Below, piece by piece: positions 1 through 9,025 of a DNA stretch of 64,000 nt (position 1 is its first letter; every line of letters starts with the position of its first letter). This DNA is from Desulfonatronospira thiodismutans ASO3-1 (GTDB taxonomy: Bacteria > Desulfobacterota > Desulfovibrionia > Desulfovibrionales > Desulfonatronovibrionaceae), in contig NZ_ACJN02000002.1 in the NCBI RefSeq assembly GCF_000174435.1, positions 1 to 64,000 on the forward strand, given 5' to 3'. A program made the translations under genes and the position numbers. The notes under the pieces are model-generated. The model did no database searches. It saw only the letters and a program-made list of their open reading frames with translations, and had not been told where the DNA came from.

Positions 1-297
1 GATATAGCGTAGCAGCTGCAAAGGCAAGTCAGGATCAGAAAAACTCTTATGTTCGAAAAGGAAATACACCTTCACTGACTCGTCTGAATCCACCAAGGGG
101 ATGGTGACCAGGAGGTCTGAGTAGTAGCCTTTCAGGTGTTTTTGAACAAAGGTGTCCTTTTCATAGACCATCTGCTTAAGGTCCAGGCGGTTCAGAATAT
201 TTGCAGGCAGAAAGTTTCCCAGAAGATTCAGGGCGTTTTTTCTGTCTGAAAAAACATTCTTGAATATCTTGTCGTGAGCTTGCTTAATTTTAGACAT
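1..297 (-). CDS. Rpn/transposase_31-family nuclease, N-terminal part (runs off left edge)
   Basis: Reading the minus strand from the ATG at 297 gives 99 uninterrupted codons up to the window edge, starting MSKIKQAHDKIFKNVFSD. The pattern is that of the Rpn (recombination-promoting nuclease, PD-(D/E)XK fold) family: a start of the form HDKIFK, then an aspartate in YYSDLLVTI, then the E-x-K element in FLFEHKS. These Asp and Glu/Lys residues are the expected metal-binding and catalytic positions. Family members cut DNA and promote RecA-independent recombination. The C-terminal two thirds lie outside the window, so intactness cannot be judged. No strong ribosome-binding site precedes the ATG. It lies 70 bp downstream of a RAYT gene on the same strand and is one of three Rpn-type loci in the first 3.5 kb. 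Confidence 0.8.
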   Translation of the reverse strand, partial: MSKIKQAHDKIFKNVFSDRKNALNLLGNFLPANILNRLDLKQMVYEKDTFVQKHLKGYYSDLLVTIPLVDSDESVKVYFLFEHKSFSDPDLPLQLLRYI

Positions 298-367
298 GTT
301 TTGATAATACAGCTCAAGGTGCTTGGCAAGGACAATCTGGAAATGCCAACTTTACAAAAAGTTGAGC

Positions 368-1288
368 TCAAGATTCACCAAGCCGCTTCATAGAATACAA
401 ACCCTCCACACCACCAACGGGAGTAAATTTGCGTTCATCCTTGGAACCCAGCAAGTGCTTGACCTGGTCGAATACCTCCTGCACAAAATCCTTCCCGCCG
501 ATAACACCGGAATCGGTAAAATACCGGCATCTGTATCTGAAACGCTCTACTCGGGATATCTTGTAGCCTTTTTTCCTGGCTTTTTCCACAACCTTTTGAT
601 CAATGGTTTTGCCTTTTCCGGCATCCACAGCGCCGGTTTCATACACAAACTGCCTGTATTTGCGGACAATCTCTTTGGGGTCCTGCTCGTTCCACTCCTT
701 GAGCCCGAAATCTATGGATAAGAAACCATCTTTATTGCCGGTCTGGGTATGGTAACCAAGTGAACTCCAGCGGTAGTCTTCCGGCTTTTTGACTATTCCG
801 GCCCGTATAGGATTCAAGTCTATGTAGGCCAGCATGTTCACCAGGGTGCTGCCTTCCTGTACGATCATGCTTTTAAATCGCTCACCCCAGAAGAAGCCCC
901 GTCTGTTATGCCTCTTGTTGTAATACCTGGAAAAGGTCTGCTTGATCTCTCGGACGAACTCGGAAAGATCTGTCCATTTCTTGCTGAACTTTTCCATCTC
1001 CTGGTCACCAAAATGAACATCCTCTCCATAGCGCTTGACAAATCTTTCCTGGACCTCCTGCCTGGTAGCGTAGTCCCTGGGATAAATCTTTACTGCCAGG
1101 TGCCAGTGGTTGCCCATAATACAAAAACCGAGCACTTCCACAAAATAAATGCTGCTGAAATACTTGATAATCTCCAGAAGGCGGTTCTTTTCGATATCGC
1201 CCAAAGGCAAGCCTGGCAGAGCTGTCCGGGATATCACATGGTATACAGTGGGCCTGTGAGGCAGAGTGAATCTGGCGTTTCTTGGCAT
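368..1288 (-). CDS. REP-associated tyrosine transposase (RAYT, Y1_Tnp), copy 1
   Basis: This 306-aa protein belongs to the HUH/Y1 transposase family (IS200-like, RAYT subgroup), which nicks single-stranded DNA at REP-type hairpins. The HUH motif is in MGNHWHLAV (near residue 82). The likely catalytic tyrosine is in the helix reading FSRYYNKRHNRRGFFWGERF. A basic C-terminal domain of about 80 residues ends in GGVEGLYSMKRLG. The ATG at 1288 is chosen over an upstream one at 1399 because AAGGAGG sits just before it and the other copies here start with the same MPRNARFTLP. A CGTCTGTCCC element lies at 1365-1374, 77 bp upstream of the start, as at the other RAYT genes of this window. The gene is intact. 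Confidence 0.93.
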   Translation of the reverse strand: MPRNARFTLPHRPTVYHVISRTALPGLPLGDIEKNRLLEIIKYFSSIYFVEVLGFCIMGNHWHLAVKIYPRDYATRQEVQERFVKRYGEDVHFGDQEMEKFSKKWTDLSEFVREIKQTFSRYYNKRHNRRGFFWGERFKSMIVQEGSTLVNMLAYIDLNPIRAGIVKKPEDYRWSSLGYHTQTGNKDGFLSIDFGLKEWNEQDPKEIVRKYRQFVYETGAVDAGKGKTIDQKVVEKARKKGYKISRVERFRYRCRYFTDSGVIGGKDFVQEVFDQVKHLLGSKDERKFTPVGGVEGLYSMKRLGES

Positions 1289-1447
1289 GGTGAACCTCCT
1301 TGGGTGAGGGTTGATGTCTATGGAAAAAAAATAGCCGAAATGAGAATAAAAGTCCAGTATTTTTCGTCTGTCCCGTTTATTCAGTTTATTCACTGCCACC
1401 TATAAATTCTCCTTGCCTACCTGAAGACTATGCTTTATTCTTCCCTT

Positions 1448-2449
1448 ATGAGTGATACAAGCAAATACCACGATCACACTTTCAGGGCGATACTGGGGCG
1501 AGAACCCGTGGCAAGGGATTTCGTGAGGTATCATCTGCCGGAAGAGATAACCAGGGACATGAACCTGGATACTGTCAAGGTATCCTCCAGGTCATATGTC
1601 AGCGACAATCTCAAAGAGAGCATGACCGATATCGTGATCACCCTGAAGCTCAATACTGGAGAGCCCGCTGAAATATACATATTGGTAGAGCACAAGAGTG
1701 ATCTGGATGCCTGGACCAAGATCCAGCTATTCAAATACATGAACGAAGTCTGGCAGAGCTTTATCCAGAAGAAAACCGGAACTCTGCCGATCATAGTTCC
1801 CCTGGTTTTTTATCACGGAACAGCCAGGTGGAATTATAGCCTGGAGTTTTCTGACCTCTTTAATCTACCGTCTGAGCATTACAGGAAATATATTCCGAAG
1901 TTTGAACATCTCCTGCATGAAGTCCCGGAAATCAATAAGAAGAAGGCCAAGACCTCCATTACCCTTGAGGTTTTTCACCTGGTCCTTGAATACATATTTT
2001 ATCCGGAAAAAAGAGATCAGATATATGAAGCTTTAGAGCTGTTGTTTAAAGGTTTGGATGCCAAAGAGGCTCATGAAATCTTTGCAATTTTGATCAAGTA
2101 TTTGCTTATAGCCACAGATGAAACGCCCGAAGAGGCAGAAGAGAAGGTTAAACATCTTCCCAAAGGAGGAGAAACCGTGAGAACCACAGCAGAAGTATTG
2201 GAAGAACGAGGTTACAATAAGGCCATTAAGGAAAAACCTATATGGGAAAGACAGGCAGAGCTAAAAAACGCTAAAGAAACCCTCATAGATGTAGCTGGAG
2301 ACTGCCACGGCCCATTACCGAATTCTCTCCAGGATAAAATCAAGTCCATAGAGTCCATTGATAACCTGCGGACCTTAACCAGAAAGGTTTACAAAACCCA
2401 ATCCCTCGAAGAATTTACCGAGCTCGTAAACAGAGCAGCGCATAACTAA
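1448..2449 (+). CDS. Rpn family recombination-promoting nuclease / putative transposase
   Basis: This 333-aa protein matches the Rpn/YhgA-like (transposase_31, PD-(D/E)XK) family: an N-terminal SDTSKYHDHTFRAILG, then a catalytic Asp in ESMTDIVITL, then the E-x-K element in ILVEHKSD and a Gln in WTKIQLFKYM. These are DNA endonucleases that raise recombination. The C-terminal ~130 residues are helical and charged. An in-frame ATG at 1430 adds six residues (MLYSSL), but family members start at the MSDTSKY position; neither has a clear Shine-Dalgarno, so the start is uncertain by six codons. It is the only intact plus-strand gene in the first 31 kb and is followed by a strong terminator. Its C-terminal part has a degraded relative at 3239-3440. 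Confidence 0.88.
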   Translation: MSDTSKYHDHTFRAILGREPVARDFVRYHLPEEITRDMNLDTVKVSSRSYVSDNLKESMTDIVITLKLNTGEPAEIYILVEHKSDLDAWTKIQLFKYMNEVWQSFIQKKTGTLPIIVPLVFYHGTARWNYSLEFSDLFNLPSEHYRKYIPKFEHLLHEVPEINKKKAKTSITLEVFHLVLEYIFYPEKRDQIYEALELLFKGLDAKEAHEIFAILIKYLLIATDETPEEAEEKVKHLPKGGETVRTTAEVLEERGYNKAIKEKPIWERQAELKNAKETLIDVAGDCHGPLPNSLQDKIKSIESIDNLRTLTRKVYKTQSLEEFTELVNRAAHN

Positions 2450-2474
2450 CCTCGAACATCCCTAATTCACCAAC

Positions 2475-2510
2475 AGGCCACGCTGATTAAGTCGGTGTGG
2501 CCTTTTTTTT
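2475..2510 (+). terminator. Rho-independent terminator after the Rpn gene
   Basis: Arms AGGCCAC (2475-2481) and GTGGCCT (2497-2503) are followed by a run of eight T. It starts 26 bp after the Rpn stop codon and is oriented to end that transcript. Confidence 0.85.
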
Positions 2511-2560
2511 GTCCCTCCAAATAATCTTCCTGAATCGATTTTTTCGATGCCATGCCTTAG

Positions 2561-2680
2561 CCCCAGGACACAGTTGGAGCCGGTGAGACCGATGCTCTGA
2601 CAGTGGCAGAGGGTGAGTCTGAAGCCACCTATGAAATAGAAGACCTTGATCCCGGTGATTATGACGTATCCGCAGAAACA
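2561..2680 (+). pseudogene. fragment of a CARDB-like surface-protein domain
   Basis: The plus strand reads in one frame GAGETDALTVAEGESEATYE and continues IEDLDPGDYDVSAETT. This is the sort of beta-sandwich (CARDB/Ig-like) sequence seen in the surface proteins elsewhere in the window. There is no start codon, and a stop lies directly upstream at 2558-2560. At its 3' end it runs straight into the antisense 5' end of a RAYT remnant, so the junction was probably made by transposition. No parent gene is visible in the window. This is a remnant without likely function. Confidence 0.45.
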
Positions 2681-2733
2681 ACATGGTATACTGTGGGACG
2701 ATCATTGCAGATAAAGCCGGCTATTCGGGACAT
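2676..2733 (-). pseudogene. RAYT 5'-end remnant
   Basis: The minus strand from the ATG at 2733 reads MSRIAGFICNDRPTVYHVVS, an evident match to the MPRNARFTLPDRPTVYHVIS start of the RAYT genes, with AAGGAGGTG just before the ATG. Homology stops after about 19 codons, where the sequence changes into the antisense of the surface-protein fragment, and the frame then closes. Upstream, GCCTGTCCCC at 2808-2817 sits 75 bp from the start, matching the upstream element of the intact RAYTs. The flank most resembles that of the RAYT at 17916-18836. Confidence 0.7.
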
Positions 2734-2817
2734 GGAACACCTCCTTCAAGGCTTACGGTTAAGCTGTTGAAACAACATACATCGAAAACCAGCTAAGTTG
2801 TCAACTAGCCTGTCCCC

Positions 2818-3238
2818 GTCCCCACTATTTACGGTCTCACCATTAGGATTTACACCAAGGCCTGCATCGAAGGTGTCATTGTTTTCTGTACCTACAAAGT
2901 CCTCTCCACGGTCGGCACCTTCAGTCAGGGTGAAAAATGCAACTTATTGAAAATGCCCGTGTTTCCTGGGCTGAAAGTGGTTATTTTGGTAGGAGATAAA
3001 AAAGAGGTCTCAACATGCCCTCAAAGCAGAAGCAAAAAAAGTAGGGAATTTTGTCTATAACTCAAAAATAATACTATTATTTCAGATAGTTAATGATAAA
3101 GAGAGGGCCATTTTCTGCCCTCAACATGCCCTCATACAGAAACCATTTTCTCAAAGGTAGCATACACCAGCTTTCTTTTTTCAAAAAGCCAGAAATATAG
3201 GTGGCCATCCTTTTGGTTAAGGACAGCCACCTTGGCAG
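2818..3238. other. gene-free stretch
   Basis: I see no supported gene here. It is moderately AT-rich, and the phrase 'tgccctca' occurs twice about 100 bp apart (near 3013 and 3124). It separates the RAYT remnant from the Rpn remnant. Confidence 0.5.
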
Positions 3239-3440
3239 TTAATGTTGAGTAGCCCGATTTACGAGCTCGGTAAACTCTTCAAGGAATTGGGTTCTGACCA
3301 CCTTTCTGTTCAGTGCGCTTTTAAGTTCTCCAGAGATTGAATGGACTTGATTTTCTCGTGGAGCATATCGGGTAGAGGACCGTATGCTTCTGTGGCTACG
3401 TCTATAAGGGTTTCTTGGGCCTATTTTAGTTCAGCTTATT
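3239..3440 (-). pseudogene. Rpn nuclease C-terminal remnant
   Basis: The minus strand contains AQETLIDVATEAYGPLPDML, then HEKIKSIQSLENLK, and, after a frameshift, RKVVRTQFLEEFTELVNRAT ending at the TAA at 3239. These align with the C-terminus of the intact Rpn protein at 1448-2449 (KETLIDVAGDCHGPLPNSLQ ... SLEEFTELVNRAAHN). An in-frame TAG replaces the residue before AQET, and the frame shifts between LENLK and RKVV, so this is a decayed copy on the opposite strand. The N-terminal nuclease domain is absent. Confidence 0.75.
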
Positions 3441-3448
3441 TTTCCCAT

Positions 3449-3680
3449 TTATCCTTTTTCTGCTTGTGGTTCTTCCTCTATGGCCTTTTTCAACCTGCTA
3501 TCCAACTCCTTCAGACTATTCGCCAGGCCATTCAGGATGTTACTGGTTTGAGAAGTCGGAATAATCAGGGTTCCTGCATCTACGCTCTCGCTGCACAGCT
3601 CCACGATGGGTCAGCTTAATACGCAGGTTTCCATTCGACAAAGTCACTTTACTGATTCCGCCTGTGAATACATGCATCAT
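3449..3680 (-). pseudogene. ~70-aa small-protein family member, frameshifted
   Basis: The minus strand begins MHVFTGGISKVTLSNGNLRI at 3677 and in another frame continues AGTLIIPTSQTSNILNGLAN. It matches the intact 70-77-aa proteins at 12689, 12946, 15588 and 34466. A one-base insertion after THRGA breaks the frame. An ATG at 3680 overlaps the TGA of the lipoprotein gene (ATGA), so it was translationally coupled to that gene. It shows that the small gene normally sits last in surface-protein operons. Confidence 0.8.
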
Positions 3681-4258
3681 TTTACTCCTTTATCTCGTAC
3701 ATATAAAACAGGTTCGGAATTATCCTGATATATTGAGTCCGTTGTGGTAATTTTATCTTCGCTATAAACTGCTCCACCTCTCCAGCGGGCCTGGTTATGC
3801 TCAAAACGGCTTCTTTGTATATCTACCCTTCCTCCAGCATACACGGCTCCACCAAATTCAGCTGCGTTATCTAAAAATTTGCAGTCATTAATCACCAGGT
3901 CTCCCAGATGGTAAACCGCACCGCCACGTTCTGAGCCTACACCAGTGCGCCCACCTGAAAAAGTCAAATTCTCAAGGGTAATTTTTGCCTTAGAATCACT
4001 GCGCAGCAAGTGGTTGCGACCATGACTGGTTAGTTCTGCTGGAGCACCGGTAAGGCGTAAATCACTGGAACCATCATACACAAAGGGACGGCCAATGTCT
4101 GAAATGGAAGACGCAATTCTAATTACAAGTTCTTTACCAGCCAGATTATCCGGGTCTTCAAGGGCATAGCGCAACTCTTCCTTGTCATGGACCCGGTAAT
4201 GAGCAGTAGTACATCCCACGAGACTAAGCAGCAAAATAGAAATCATCCATCTCTTCAT
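3677..4258 (-). CDS. lipoprotein with a right-handed beta-helix (polymorphic outer-membrane-protein-like repeats)
   Basis: This 193-aa protein starts MKRWMISILLLSLVGCTTA: a short basic N-terminus, a hydrophobic core and a lipobox LVGC, so Cys16 is the predicted lipidation site and export is by Sec and signal peptidase II. The rest has beta-helix features, with recurring GGAVY (four GGAV/GGAVY-type turns) and FxxNxA/FxDN steps, and resembles the beta-helix segment near residues 345-470 of the 1571-aa protein encoded just upstream (both have the pattern ELxxALEDxDxLxGxEL). Its start lies 35 bp inside the 3' end of that gene, indicating one operon and probable translational coupling. A role in anchoring or assembling the large partner on the cell surface is inference. 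Confidence 0.8.
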   Translation of the reverse strand: MKRWMISILLLSLVGCTTAHYRVHDKEELRYALEDPDNLAGKELVIRIASSISDIGRPFVYDGSSDLRLTGAPAELTSHGRNHLLRSDSKAKITLENLTFSGGRTGVGSERGGAVYHLGDLVINDCKFLDNAAEFGGAVYAGGRVDIQRSRFEHNQARWRGGAVYSEDKITTTDSIYQDNSEPVLYVRDKGVK

Positions 4259-7200
4259 CTCTAATTCCCTGGATTGACACCTCAGCTGGTACTGCTTCGG
4301 CTACATCGGTTTCAAAACCCTCATTCAGGTTTAGAGCCTTATCCAGTCCCATATCCCGTGGACCTTCCACATAGTCCAGTTCTGTGAGATAGCCGTAATC
4401 CTGTACAATGTCTAAGGCCCAATCGTAGGCAGCAGGGTCCAGAGTCGCTGCTACTGGGTCTGCTCCACTATGACCTACATAAGATCCAACAAACTGGTAA
4501 TCGTTATCTTCATTTTGGTAAATAATTGGAGAACCGCTGGCCCCGCCTGTAGAGGACAAGGACTGAGTAAAACTTAGCCCCCCGCTTTCTTCGCCATACC
4601 CATCATAACCCCAGATATAGTCGGTTACTGTACCTTCCGAAGTCCATTGGAAATACGTAGAATTTCCAATATGATCTGTTCCCTGATCAAGGTCTCTGGA
4701 AGGGTATCCCGAAAGAAATACTGGTTCACCAGTCAAATCACGTTCGCTACCCCTGGCATTCCAGAACCAGTCGAAGTGTCCGTCTACTTCCCTATCTAGA
4801 GTGACTATAGCCATATCCGTATCCGGCCATTTGTCTCCCCATTCATCTTTTTGCAGGTAAGCGTGCTCCCCCCTCAACAAGTTACCATCCTGCTCTTCGG
4901 TGATTGTTCCACCATTTCGACCCAAGTAAAAATCAACAGAGTTCAGTTCAGACAAATCAGAATGCCAATCTTCTTCCGACAACACGTGGGCATTAGTCAT
5001 AATATGTCTGGGGCTAATCATAAAGCCGGTTCCAGTGCCTAATGTTCCTGGATCAAGCCCATCATGGTCAACAATGGTATGCCCAATCATATCAAAAGGA
5101 GGCTTGTCAGTGTCAGCCCACTGCCACTGGAATTCCCGGTTTTTTTCGTCTTCATACAGGCCGAAAGTCTTAGTATCAGATTCTACCTCTGCACCTTCAA
5201 CCACCCTTACCTCTAAGTACACAGCTCCGGGTTCAAAACCCAAGGTGCTATCAAAAATGCCTGTGACCTCTTCCACAGAAGGAGTGTCTTTCTCAAGATC
5301 TACAGTAACAGTCGCGTTTGCCCCATTCTGGCTGATTGTAAACTCAACCTCTTCTGCGTCCCTGGTATGCTCGACTATAGCATCTATCTGAACACTGGAA
5401 CCTACCTCTCCTGCGGTGATTATGTCTATAGACTGGATGGCGAGTTCTTCAGGGGCAGACCCAGCAAAAGGACTGAAACTATCCCCATCCTTAAAATCAA
5501 CCAGGTCAACAGTAGGATCCACGTAGTGCGTGCCGTAGTACTCGGACACGAACCGATAACCGTAGTCAATTCCGGTATCCCCGCCAAGAGTCACGTCCAG
5601 CCTACCGTTGGGCAACTCAGGGAAGGCATCCAGATCCACCCTCTCCATTTCATAATCTTCCATTTCGCCTTCCAGCAAAACTGTATCATAACCTTCTGTA
5701 GAGCCAATGAGCACATTGGTGCCCCTGTAGCCAAACAGGGTATTGTCGCCTTCATAGCCCCAGAGGATGTTGTTGAGGCGATTGCCCGTGATCTGGTCAT
5801 CACCCTGCGTGCCCACAACCGTCTGAATGGCCGGCTGGTCTATGGTACCAATGGCTTCCAGGATTGCAGCGGTCACATCGTCTGTCCTGCCGGCCAGAGG
5901 TACTATGCTGCCCCGGCCTATATAATCCAGGAGCTCTTCATAGTCGTCTCGATACCAGTCATAATTCTGGAGCAGGATCACGGGGTAGATGTCAGCCCCA
6001 TCCAGAGCCTCCTTGACCTGCGTCCGGGTGGGGAAGTCCTCACCTGTCCCTGGAGGGCCAATGACGTCCGGAGGATTGTCTTCATCGCCTTTCCAGCGCC
6101 TAAGAGTCGTGGTGCCGTCATTGGGCGGAATCTCCTGTTCGAGTGTCTCATTCATGATTGGGCCTTCATGGAAATCAACATCTGTTGCGATGATAGCAAC
6201 CTTGGTCGCACCTGCCCTGAACCCGATACTGTTTTCATAGGTATCATCATACGGATTACCCCGAAGGCCGATCTGCTGCAGGGCGGAGAGCTGTGATTCG
6301 GGGGCATCACCCCCCCACCGCACTTCCATAAGTTCGTCGTCAAAGACTGCTTCCACAAAACGGTCTGCATTGCTGGTCATGTCCAGCTTTTCTTCAAAGG
6401 GGTATTCGGGGGTGTCGCCCCCGCCGCCCCCCAGTGTGGTATCAAATACATCCTGCAGGGGCTTATCAATGAAGCCACTCAGGCCGAAGTTTGTGTTGGG
6501 CTGTACTTCTCGAAGCTGCTCCATGAGACTTGGATCATCGCCATCAGGGTCCACATGACTGCGCAGAGTGGCGACATCCGTTCCAAATGAGCCGGACAGG
6601 TCCTGGGACAGATGCACATCCAACGCACCCCGCCCAGCAGCTTCGCCGCCCACCACTACAGTGATGCCAACAGCTTCGTCTTCTCCAGTGCCTCCCTCTC
6701 TCAGGTCCAGGGCGACTCCCTCGGAAATAAGGCTCAAATCCAGTATATCATCTGATGGAGATGCATGGATGGTATTATCGCTGCCCTCTTCAAGGCGGTA
6801 TATATTCTGGCCGCCACCGCCCTCGATTACGTTGCTTCCGCCGCCGGGAAGAAAAAGCTGGTCGCTTGTATTACCCACAAGGTAATCATCCCCAGGACCA
6901 CCTTCTATAACGTCAGCATCCCTGTCGCTATCCCTGACTTCATCAACTTCTCGAACTCCGCTTCTATCCGAGTCCGCACCGTCTGCATCCTTAAGGCCCA
7001 GACCTCGCTCCACCACCATACCTTCACGAAGATCAAGGGCTCCCTCCCGGGCCGCAATGGTCCCTGTACCTGAAAGCGACCGAACTCCGCCCAGACTGGA
7101 TATGGATGCACTCACACCCTCTGCTACATGCAGGCGGGAAACCCCAGAAAATTCACTGAGATCAATTTCAACTGCTTCACCGGAAACCACGCGCAAAGTA

Positions 7201-8939
7201 CTGCCACCGTCACCTTTTATGAAATCCATGCCCTCTATATCTGAGGCATCCGCAGTAACATCGGAGTTAATCTCAAGAAAATTGACATTTTCCAGCTCAA
7301 AGTTGCTGATATCAGCCACACCATAAACATGCAGGGTATTGGTGCCGCCTGCTCCGTTTATGACCTGAGCGGAACCACCTGCGTCTTCATCAAAATTATA
7401 ACCAACCAGGTCAGTCAACTGTGTCCCTAAAAGAGCAGTATGCTCAGGCTCGTTGGTTTTGCTGGCGCCTCGAAGGTCTCCCACAACCACAAAATGATCA
7501 TCCCCGTCTGTACCCATGAAGGTATTTACTTCATCGTTGCCGCGCACGGCAATATTGCCTGTGTTGTCCACAAAAACAGATTCCTCCACATCCAGACTCG
7601 AGACATGAGCCCATATAGCGCCGCCGGGTAACCCGTCCTCATGGTTGCCCCCGGACAGGGTCAAGTCATCAATGGTTATATTGTGATCAGGGGCATCCAG
7701 TTCGAATATGCGGGAGTGATCCTCCGCATCCAGGGTAACATCCCCGGTAATGGTCAAATCATGGTCCAGATCATAGCTCAGGGGACCATGCGACTCAAAA
7801 CCCTCTCCTCCAATATCTGCCTGAACATGAATGATCAGCTCTCCTTCCGGTCCCAATAAATCATCGCTGTCTTCCAAGGCTTTTTGCAATTCCTCATAAG
7901 TACTTACTTCGTATCCATCCGGGCTCACCTCAAAATCCAGTTCATATTCGGCGTCTGCTTGCCACCACCATTCACCGGTTTCATTGTTCACCCGTACATA
8001 ATATTCCCCGGGGGCCAGTTCTGTCTGGATTAAGTTTTTATCTGCCTTCACGGTTTGCAGAGAGTCCCCTTCATCACCCTCGCGCAAAAGATCCAGGGAA
8101 ACATTTCCCGTGGCTTTGAGTCCTACTTCGGCATCTACGTCCAGCTCAAATTTATAGAAATGGTCTTCACCTGCAGGGACTTCTTCCTGGAAAGTTTTGC
8201 CTTCTTCACTGACAGCCTCCCAGATATCTATAACCCTGGCTGCATCAGGGTCTTGGCCCGGCTCATCCGGGCGTCCCGCTTCAGCAGTGTTCAGGCCCAG
8301 GCTGTATTCGGTCTTATCCTGCCACCACCACCTGCTATCCTGGTGCTCCACTACTACCTTGTACTCGCCGGCATCAAGTGAATCTTTTTGAAGAAAATCT
8401 TCACCTTCCTGCAACTTTTCGCCCTGGCTATCTTTGAGCGTTAAAGAGACACTGCCGGTTGCTTCAATATCAATTGCCCGGGCTTCATCCAGTTCAAACT
8501 GGTAATAATGACTGCCATCCCCGGGTTGAAGGGTAGCCTCCCTGTCTTCTTCAAGGACAAGCTCAACTGCTTCATCAGGATCATCGGCAGGCAAGAAATC
8601 CAAAGGGGTAATATCCAGGTGGTATTCGGTCTTATCCTGCCACCACCAACTGCCGGCTTCATTTTCCACCTGGATGTAGTAACTCCTGCCTTCTTCAAGA
8701 CCCCCGTAACGTATCCCCTGATCTCCACTTGCCAGAGTATTACCATCTTCATCCTGAAGCTCTACAGAGACATCGCCCTTGGTTACATGGATCTCCATAG
8801 CGGATTGATCGGCATCAAACTGGTAGTAATGGTACTCTTGAGGCGAGAGATGAAAAGCAAAGGACTTTTCCTGGGTTAATTCAATCAATCTGGCCTCATC
8901 TCGAGTGCCACCAGGATAATTCGTACCATCAGAACTCAT
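4224..8939 (-). CDS. giant exported serine protease with PPC-like, beta-helix and RTX-like domains
   Basis: 1571 aa; the start at 8939 is preceded by AAAGGAGGT. Three pre-peptidase-C-like beta domains occupy about residues 12-335, each ending near WWWQ(D/A). A beta-helix follows (~340-475), then RTX-like Gly/Asp repeats (GGPGDDYLVGN near 683; GTQGDDQITGN near 1043). Between them a segment containing VAIIATDVDFHEG (~918) resembles a von Willebrand A/integrin-type domain, less certainly. The C-terminal ~240 residues form a trypsin-like (S1) protease with all three catalytic elements: His in MTNAHV (~1316), Asp in DTDMAIV (~1374) and Ser in GGASGSP (~1467). The tail VSIQGIRDEEMDDFYFAA fits a type I secretion signal, and there is no N-terminal signal peptide. 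The protease module is paralogous to that at 53294-55915. The protein is strongly acidic. Confidence 0.88.
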   Translation of the reverse strand: MSSDGTNYPGGTRDEARLIELTQEKSFAFHLSPQEYHYYQFDADQSAMEIHVTKGDVSVELQDEDGNTLASGDQGIRYGGLEEGRSYYIQVENEAGSWWWQDKTEYHLDITPLDFLPADDPDEAVELVLEEDREATLQPGDGSHYYQFELDEARAIDIEATGSVSLTLKDSQGEKLQEGEDFLQKDSLDAGEYKVVVEHQDSRWWWQDKTEYSLGLNTAEAGRPDEPGQDPDAARVIDIWEAVSEEGKTFQEEVPAGEDHFYKFELDVDAEVGLKATGNVSLDLLREGDEGDSLQTVKADKNLIQTELAPGEYYVRVNNETGEWWWQADAEYELDFEVSPDGYEVSTYEELQKALEDSDDLLGPEGELIIHVQADIGGEGFESHGPLSYDLDHDLTITGDVTLDAEDHSRIFELDAPDHNITIDDLTLSGGNHEDGLPGGAIWAHVSSLDVEESVFVDNTGNIAVRGNDEVNTFMGTDGDDHFVVVGDLRGASKTNEPEHTALLGTQLTDLVGYNFDEDAGGSAQVINGAGGTNTLHVYGVADISNFELENVNFLEINSDVTADASDIEGMDFIKGDGGSTLRVVSGEAVEIDLSEFSGVSRLHVAEGVSASISSLGGVRSLSGTGTIAAREGALDLREGMVVERGLGLKDADGADSDRSGVREVDEVRDSDRDADVIEGGPGDDYLVGNTSDQLFLPGGGSNVIEGGGGQNIYRLEEGSDNTIHASPSDDILDLSLISEGVALDLREGGTGEDEAVGITVVVGGEAAGRGALDVHLSQDLSGSFGTDVATLRSHVDPDGDDPSLMEQLREVQPNTNFGLSGFIDKPLQDVFDTTLGGGGGDTPEYPFEEKLDMTSNADRFVEAVFDDELMEVRWGGDAPESQLSALQQIGLRGNPYDDTYENSIGFRAGATKVAIIATDVDFHEGPIMNETLEQEIPPNDGTTTLRRWKGDEDNPPDVIGPPGTGEDFPTRTQVKEALDGADIYPVILLQNYDWYRDDYEELLDYIGRGSIVPLAGRTDDVTAAILEAIGTIDQPAIQTVVGTQGDDQITGNRLNNILWGYEGDNTLFGYRGTNVLIGSTEGYDTVLLEGEMEDYEMERVDLDAFPELPNGRLDVTLGGDTGIDYGYRFVSEYYGTHYVDPTVDLVDFKDGDSFSPFAGSAPEELAIQSIDIITAGEVGSSVQIDAIVEHTRDAEEVEFTISQNGANATVTVDLEKDTPSVEEVTGIFDSTLGFEPGAVYLEVRVVEGAEVESDTKTFGLYEDEKNREFQWQWADTDKPPFDMIGHTIVDHDGLDPGTLGTGTGFMISPRHIMTNAHVLSEEDWHSDLSELNSVDFYLGRNGGTITEEQDGNLLRGEHAYLQKDEWGDKWPDTDMAIVTLDREVDGHFDWFWNARGSERDLTGEPVFLSGYPSRDLDQGTDHIGNSTYFQWTSEGTVTDYIWGYDGYGEESGGLSFTQSLSSTGGASGSPIIYQNEDNDYQFVGSYVGHSGADPVAATLDPAAYDWALDIVQDYGYLTELDYVEGPRDMGLDKALNLNEGFETDVAEAVPAEVSIQGIRDEEMDDFYFAA

Positions 8940-8982
8940 GCTTACCTCCTTTAAGTTAGTGAATAGAATTGTGGCTTCAAAA

Positions 8983-9025
8983 ATAAAAAAAGCCCGTCTC
9001 CGCCATCAAAGGCAGAAACGGGCTT
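8983..9025 (-). terminator. Rho-independent terminator, minus strand
   Basis: Arms AAGCCCGT (8990-8997) and ACGGGCTT (9018-9025). Read on the minus strand the hairpin is followed by a T-rich run (the complement of 8983-8990). It would stop minus-strand transcription arriving from the 779-aa gene before the 1571-aa gene. Confidence 0.8.

Noticed and set aside
5367-6296. 309-codon plus-strand ORF opposite the 1571-aa protease gene
   Set aside because: Antisense shadow; the minus-strand protein has clear domains and a catalytic triad.
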